Positions 35,045 to 37,250 of a stretch of DNA of 37,250 bases are shown piece after piece. The notes under the pieces are model-generated. The model saw nothing but the letters and a program-made list of their open reading frames with translations, made no database searches and had not been told where the DNA came from. This stretch comes from Desulfovibrionaceae bacterium CG1_02_65_16 (GTDB lineage Bacteria > Desulfobacterota > Desulfovibrionia > Desulfovibrionales > Desulfovibrionaceae), in NCBI GenBank assembly GCA_001871085.1, contig MNUQ01000044.1:1-37250 (forward strand), written 5' to 3'. Position numbers and translations under genes: made by a program. Position 1 is the stretch's first letter. Every line of letters begins with the position of its first letter.

Positions 35045-35445
35045 GAGGCTTTCCTTTGCTTGATGTTCCGGTTCACCGCCGGCGCACCGGGCGCGCCCAA
35101 CGCGCCAGAAGCGGCGTCCGCCACGCCCCGGGGCGCTTTGCCGCGGGCAGAATTTCCCTACATGCCCGGGCCGGGCATTGCAACCCGGTCACGGAGCGCC
35201 CTTTCGGCGTTCGGAGAACAGCCCTTGCGACGCTTTGGAGGCGGCGCTGACGCGGCGGCAAAACGCCCGGGCCGCCGCCGCCTGCGCAAGCGACTGCTTC
35301 CGGGACAAATCGGGCCGGGCCGAAAGGACACCGGCTAATGCCCCGGGCCAATTCTCACAGGGCGAATGGCCCCTGGCCGAATGGCCCGAATGCCGGCCGA
35401 ATGCCCCGCCTTGCACAAGGGCTGGATTCACGCTATTTCGCGCCC
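35045..35445. other. 400-base intergenic region between the divergent Gfo/Idh gene and lpxB
   Basis: No convincing gene: short frames on both strands have Arg/Pro/Ala-rich compositions of chance GC-rich ORFs and no ribosome site. It contains an 8-bp palindrome at 35162-35178, several GAATG copies (35364, 35379, 35388, 35399) in GGCCGAATG-like context just before lpxB, and no clear sigma-70 promoter. It is expected to hold both divergent promoters. Confidence 0.6.
35162..35178. repeat. Palindrome, 8-bp arms with one-base centre
   Basis: ATGCCCGG (35162-35169), G, CCGGGCAT (35171-35178) is a perfect inverted repeat in the divergent intergenic region, 118 bases upstream of the Gfo/Idh start. 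It could be an operator for a dimeric regulator; the centre is GC-only, so chance is not excluded. Confidence 0.5.
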
Positions 35446-36615
35446 ATGAGCACAAACTCCCTCATTTGGATCAACGCCGGCGAACCCTCGGGCGACATCC
35501 ACGCCGCATCGCTGCTGCGCGCCCTGCGCGAACGCGAGCCCGGCTTGCGCGCCATCGGCATGGGCGGCGGGGCGCTGGCGGCGGCCGGCTGCGACATCCG
35601 CTTCCCCATGCGGCTCATTTCGCTGGTAGGCTTGACCGAGGTGCTCTCCGGCCTGCCGCGCATTCTCCACTTGCTGGGACAGGTGAAGCGCGCGCTCATG
35701 GCCGCACGGCCCCGCGCGGTGGTGCTCATCGACTGCCCGGACTTCAACTTCCGCGTGGCGCGCATCGCGGGCAGGCTCGGCATTCCGGTGTACTATTTCA
35801 TCAGCCCGCAGGTGTGGGCCTGGCGCTCCGGCCGGGTGGAGTTCTTGCGCCGCCATGCCCGCCGCGTGCTGTGCGTCCTGCCGTTTGAAAAAGATTTTTA
35901 CGCCGCGCGGGGCATGGATGTGGACTACGTGGGCCACCCGCTTATGGACCAGCTGCCGCTGGCCGAGCTGGACGCCACGCCGGTGGACCAAAATCTGCTG
36001 GGACTGCTGCCCGGCAGCAGGCGCAAGGAGATCAGCGCGCTCTTGCCGCAATTCGCCCGGGCCGCCATGCTGCTGCGCGGACGGCTCCCCAATCTGCGTC
36101 TGGCGCTGGCGCGCGCGCCGGGCATGGACGAGACCTTTTTGCGCCAGTTTCTGCCGCCGGAACTGCCGGTGACCATTCTGCCCCCGGAAGAACGCCACCG
36201 GCTGATGCGCACAAGCCGCGCGCTCTTGGCCGCCAGCGGCACGGCGACGCTGGAGGCCGCGCTCATCGGCACGCCCACGGTTGTGGCCTACAAGCTCTCG
36301 GCCCTCAGCTTCGCCATCGGCAAGGCCGTGGTGCAGATTAAATACGCCAGTCTGGCCAATCTCATCATGGGCCGCGAGGTGCTGCCCGAGCTGCTGCAAA
36401 AGGACGCCACGGCGGAGCGCATGGCTGAAACGCTCGCGCCGCTGCTCGCGGACGAATCGGCCCTGGCGGCGGCCCGCGCGGAGCTGGCCGACCTGCGCCG
36501 GCGCGTGGGCGGACCGGGCGCGACGCGACGCGCTGCGGACATCATTCTGAATGATCTGAATGGACAGGCCGGACAAGCCGGGCAGGCCGGACAGGCCGGA
36601 AACGTGAGGGCATGA
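35446..36615 (+). CDS. lpxB: Lipid A disaccharide synthase LpxB
   Basis: LpxB joins UDP-2,3-diacylglucosamine to lipid X, forming the beta-1,6 disaccharide of lipid A at the inner membrane. The 389-residue protein (start chosen so it opens MSTNSLIWINAGEPSGDIHA, the family N-terminus) has the GEPSGD loop, GMGGG, YYFISPQVWAW and ASGTATLEAAL, typical of GT19. No clear ribosome site precedes the ATG; a frame upstream to 35338 has low-complexity residues and is less likely. The C-terminus ends in four GQA repeats. The stop overlaps the next small gene. Confidence 0.94.
   Translation: MSTNSLIWINAGEPSGDIHAASLLRALREREPGLRAIGMGGGALAAAGCDIRFPMRLISLVGLTEVLSGLPRILHLLGQVKRALMAARPRAVVLIDCPDFNFRVARIAGRLGIPVYYFISPQVWAWRSGRVEFLRRHARRVLCVLPFEKDFYAARGMDVDYVGHPLMDQLPLAELDATPVDQNLLGLLPGSRRKEISALLPQFARAAMLLRGRLPNLRLALARAPGMDETFLRQFLPPELPVTILPPEERHRLMRTSRALLAASGTATLEAALIGTPTVVAYKLSALSFAIGKAVVQIKYASLANLIMGREVLPELLQKDATAERMAETLAPLLADESALAAARAELADLRRRVGGPGATRRAADIILNDLNGQAGQAGQAGQAGNVRA
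36562..36597 (+). repeat. Four 9-base tandem repeats at the lpxB 3' end
   Basis: GGACAGGCC-type units at 36562, 36571, 36580 and 36589, with one or two changes among copies, encode the repeated Gly-Gln-Ala at the LpxB C-terminus. Confidence 0.85.
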
Positions 36616-36938
36616 TGGAAGCTGTGCGCGTGTATGCGGACGTCCACGGGCTGTCGCCCGAGGCCTGGGAGGAAATTCGCGCCACCATGCCCTTTGACCA
36701 GGCGGTATACAAAGACCGCGTGCTGGCCGTGGACTTCGAGGGGCACTACATCGACGTGGAGCCGTTTCTGAACGACGTGGCCCGGCTGCTGGACGAGGGC
36801 GGCTGGGGCAAGCTCGACTACATCGACCAGATCGACTACGCGCTGACGCGGTACGTCATCACAAAGGACGGTTGGAAGGCCAAGGAAGTGCTGGTGGACA
36901 ACGTGGTGGAAGGGGTGCATCAGGAATCTGGAGTGTAA
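36612..36938 (+). CDS. Small conserved-looking soluble protein, unknown
   Basis: A 108-residue protein (or 107 from the second ATG at 36615) that begins within the lpxB stop codon, so it is probably translated with lpxB. It is acidic, with no membrane helix or signal peptide, and rich in Tyr/Asp: KLDYIDQIDYALTRYVI (about 76-92). I do not recognise a family. Codon use matches its neighbours, which argues for a real gene. The lpxB context suggests, without proof, an envelope-related role. Confidence 0.75.
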   Translation: MMEAVRVYADVHGLSPEAWEEIRATMPFDQAVYKDRVLAVDFEGHYIDVEPFLNDVARLLDEGGWGKLDYIDQIDYALTRYVITKDGWKAKEVLVDNVVEGVHQESGV

Positions 36939-36973
36939 CCAACCCTAACGCGCAACCGACAAGGAGGTCGCCC

Positions 36974-37250
36974 ATGATCCCCGCATGCACGCTTGAGCTG
37001 GTGAAGGAATCCCTTCGGACCAAAGATGACGACCGCCTGGGCTTCATGCGCCCGGACCCAGCGCTAGAAAACTCCGGCGAAGTCGACACGCACGTTCCTC
37101 CGGTGCAAATCCACTACCAGGTGAGACCAACAGAAGGGGCTTCCTTTATCAACACGGTGGCGGAGCCGAGCGAAAAGGTCATCGGAATCCTGTTTGTCCG
37201 CCCGGCCCATCAAACCGCACACCCTGCTATTTTTCAGGATTTGCCAAACT
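36974..37250 (+). CDS. Partial gene of unknown function, C-terminus beyond the window
   Basis: ATG 36974 is preceded six bases earlier by a perfect AAGGAGG (36961-36967). The frame stays open for 92 codons to the window edge. The visible sequence (MIPACTLELVKES..., later EKVIGILFVRP) has no recognised motif, signal peptide or membrane helix. Base composition is visibly less GC-rich and third positions less G/C-biased than in the rest of the window, so it may be recently acquired or simply lowly expressed. It follows the small gene by 35 bases. Confidence 0.65.
   Translation, partial: MIPACTLELVKESLRTKDDDRLGFMRPDPALENSGEVDTHVPPVQIHYQVRPTEGASFINTVAEPSEKVIGILFVRPAHQTAHPAIFQDLPN

Noticed and set aside
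33806-35338. 510-codon plus-strand frame opposite the Gfo/Idh gene
   Set aside because: It is antisense to a well-supported oxidoreductase and has no family features or ribosome site.

Overview
The window is a high-GC, Gram-negative chromosome segment that most resembles a Desulfovibrionaceae-type deltaproteobacterium (Desulfobacterota). This assignment is inferred from gene content and order: a complete dcw cluster without ddl, a PASTA-bearing FtsI, a radical SAM gene directly after ftsZ, a DUF115/Maf-type gene, and lipid A genes (lpxB). No rRNA, tRNA, CRISPR array, integrase or insertion sequence was seen, and nothing looks like a mobile island. The only compositional change is at the extreme right edge.

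Left flank (1-1752, minus strand): a truncated PilZ-domain protein that runs off the window and an HD-GYP-type protein, both suggesting cyclic-di-GMP signalling.

dcw cluster (about 1950-20850, plus strand): a promoter and four GTGG direct repeats at 10-bp spacing (a likely MraZ operator) precede mraZ-rsmH-ftsL-ftsI-murE-murF-mraY-murD-ftsW-murG-murC-murB-ftsQ-ftsA-ftsZ and a radical SAM gene. Most junctions overlap (ATGA or GTGA), so this looks like one long operon. It carries cytoplasmic peptidoglycan precursor synthesis from MurB to MurG and the divisome core. The DNPR motif of MurE predicts meso-diaminopimelate peptidoglycan.

Envelope metal-stress module (20880-25168, plus strand): a ZraP/Spy-like periplasmic protein with a Met/Gly-rich tail, then a membrane histidine kinase and a sigma-54-dependent response regulator. 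A -24/-12 promoter and a TGTGCA palindrome cluster lie upstream of the zraP-like gene. This suggests that the regulator controls the periplasmic protein.

Minus-strand trio (25266-28961): a cysteine synthase fused to a degenerate cysteinyl-tRNA synthetase, translationally coupled to a small four-helix membrane protein and followed by a secreted alpha/beta hydrolase. The fusion is the most unusual gene in the window, because the synthetase part has lost HIGH, half its zinc ligands and most of KMSKS but keeps the C-terminal region.

Right part (29052-37250): a DUF115/Maf-like glycosyltransferase ending at a strong terminator, a PAP2 phosphatase coupled to an ArnT-like membrane glycosyltransferase, a BON-type lipoprotein, a minus-strand Gfo/Idh oxidoreductase with its own terminator, lpxB, a small unknown gene coupled to lpxB, and a truncated unknown gene at the end. 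The common theme is the cell surface: lipid A, glycans and outer membrane.
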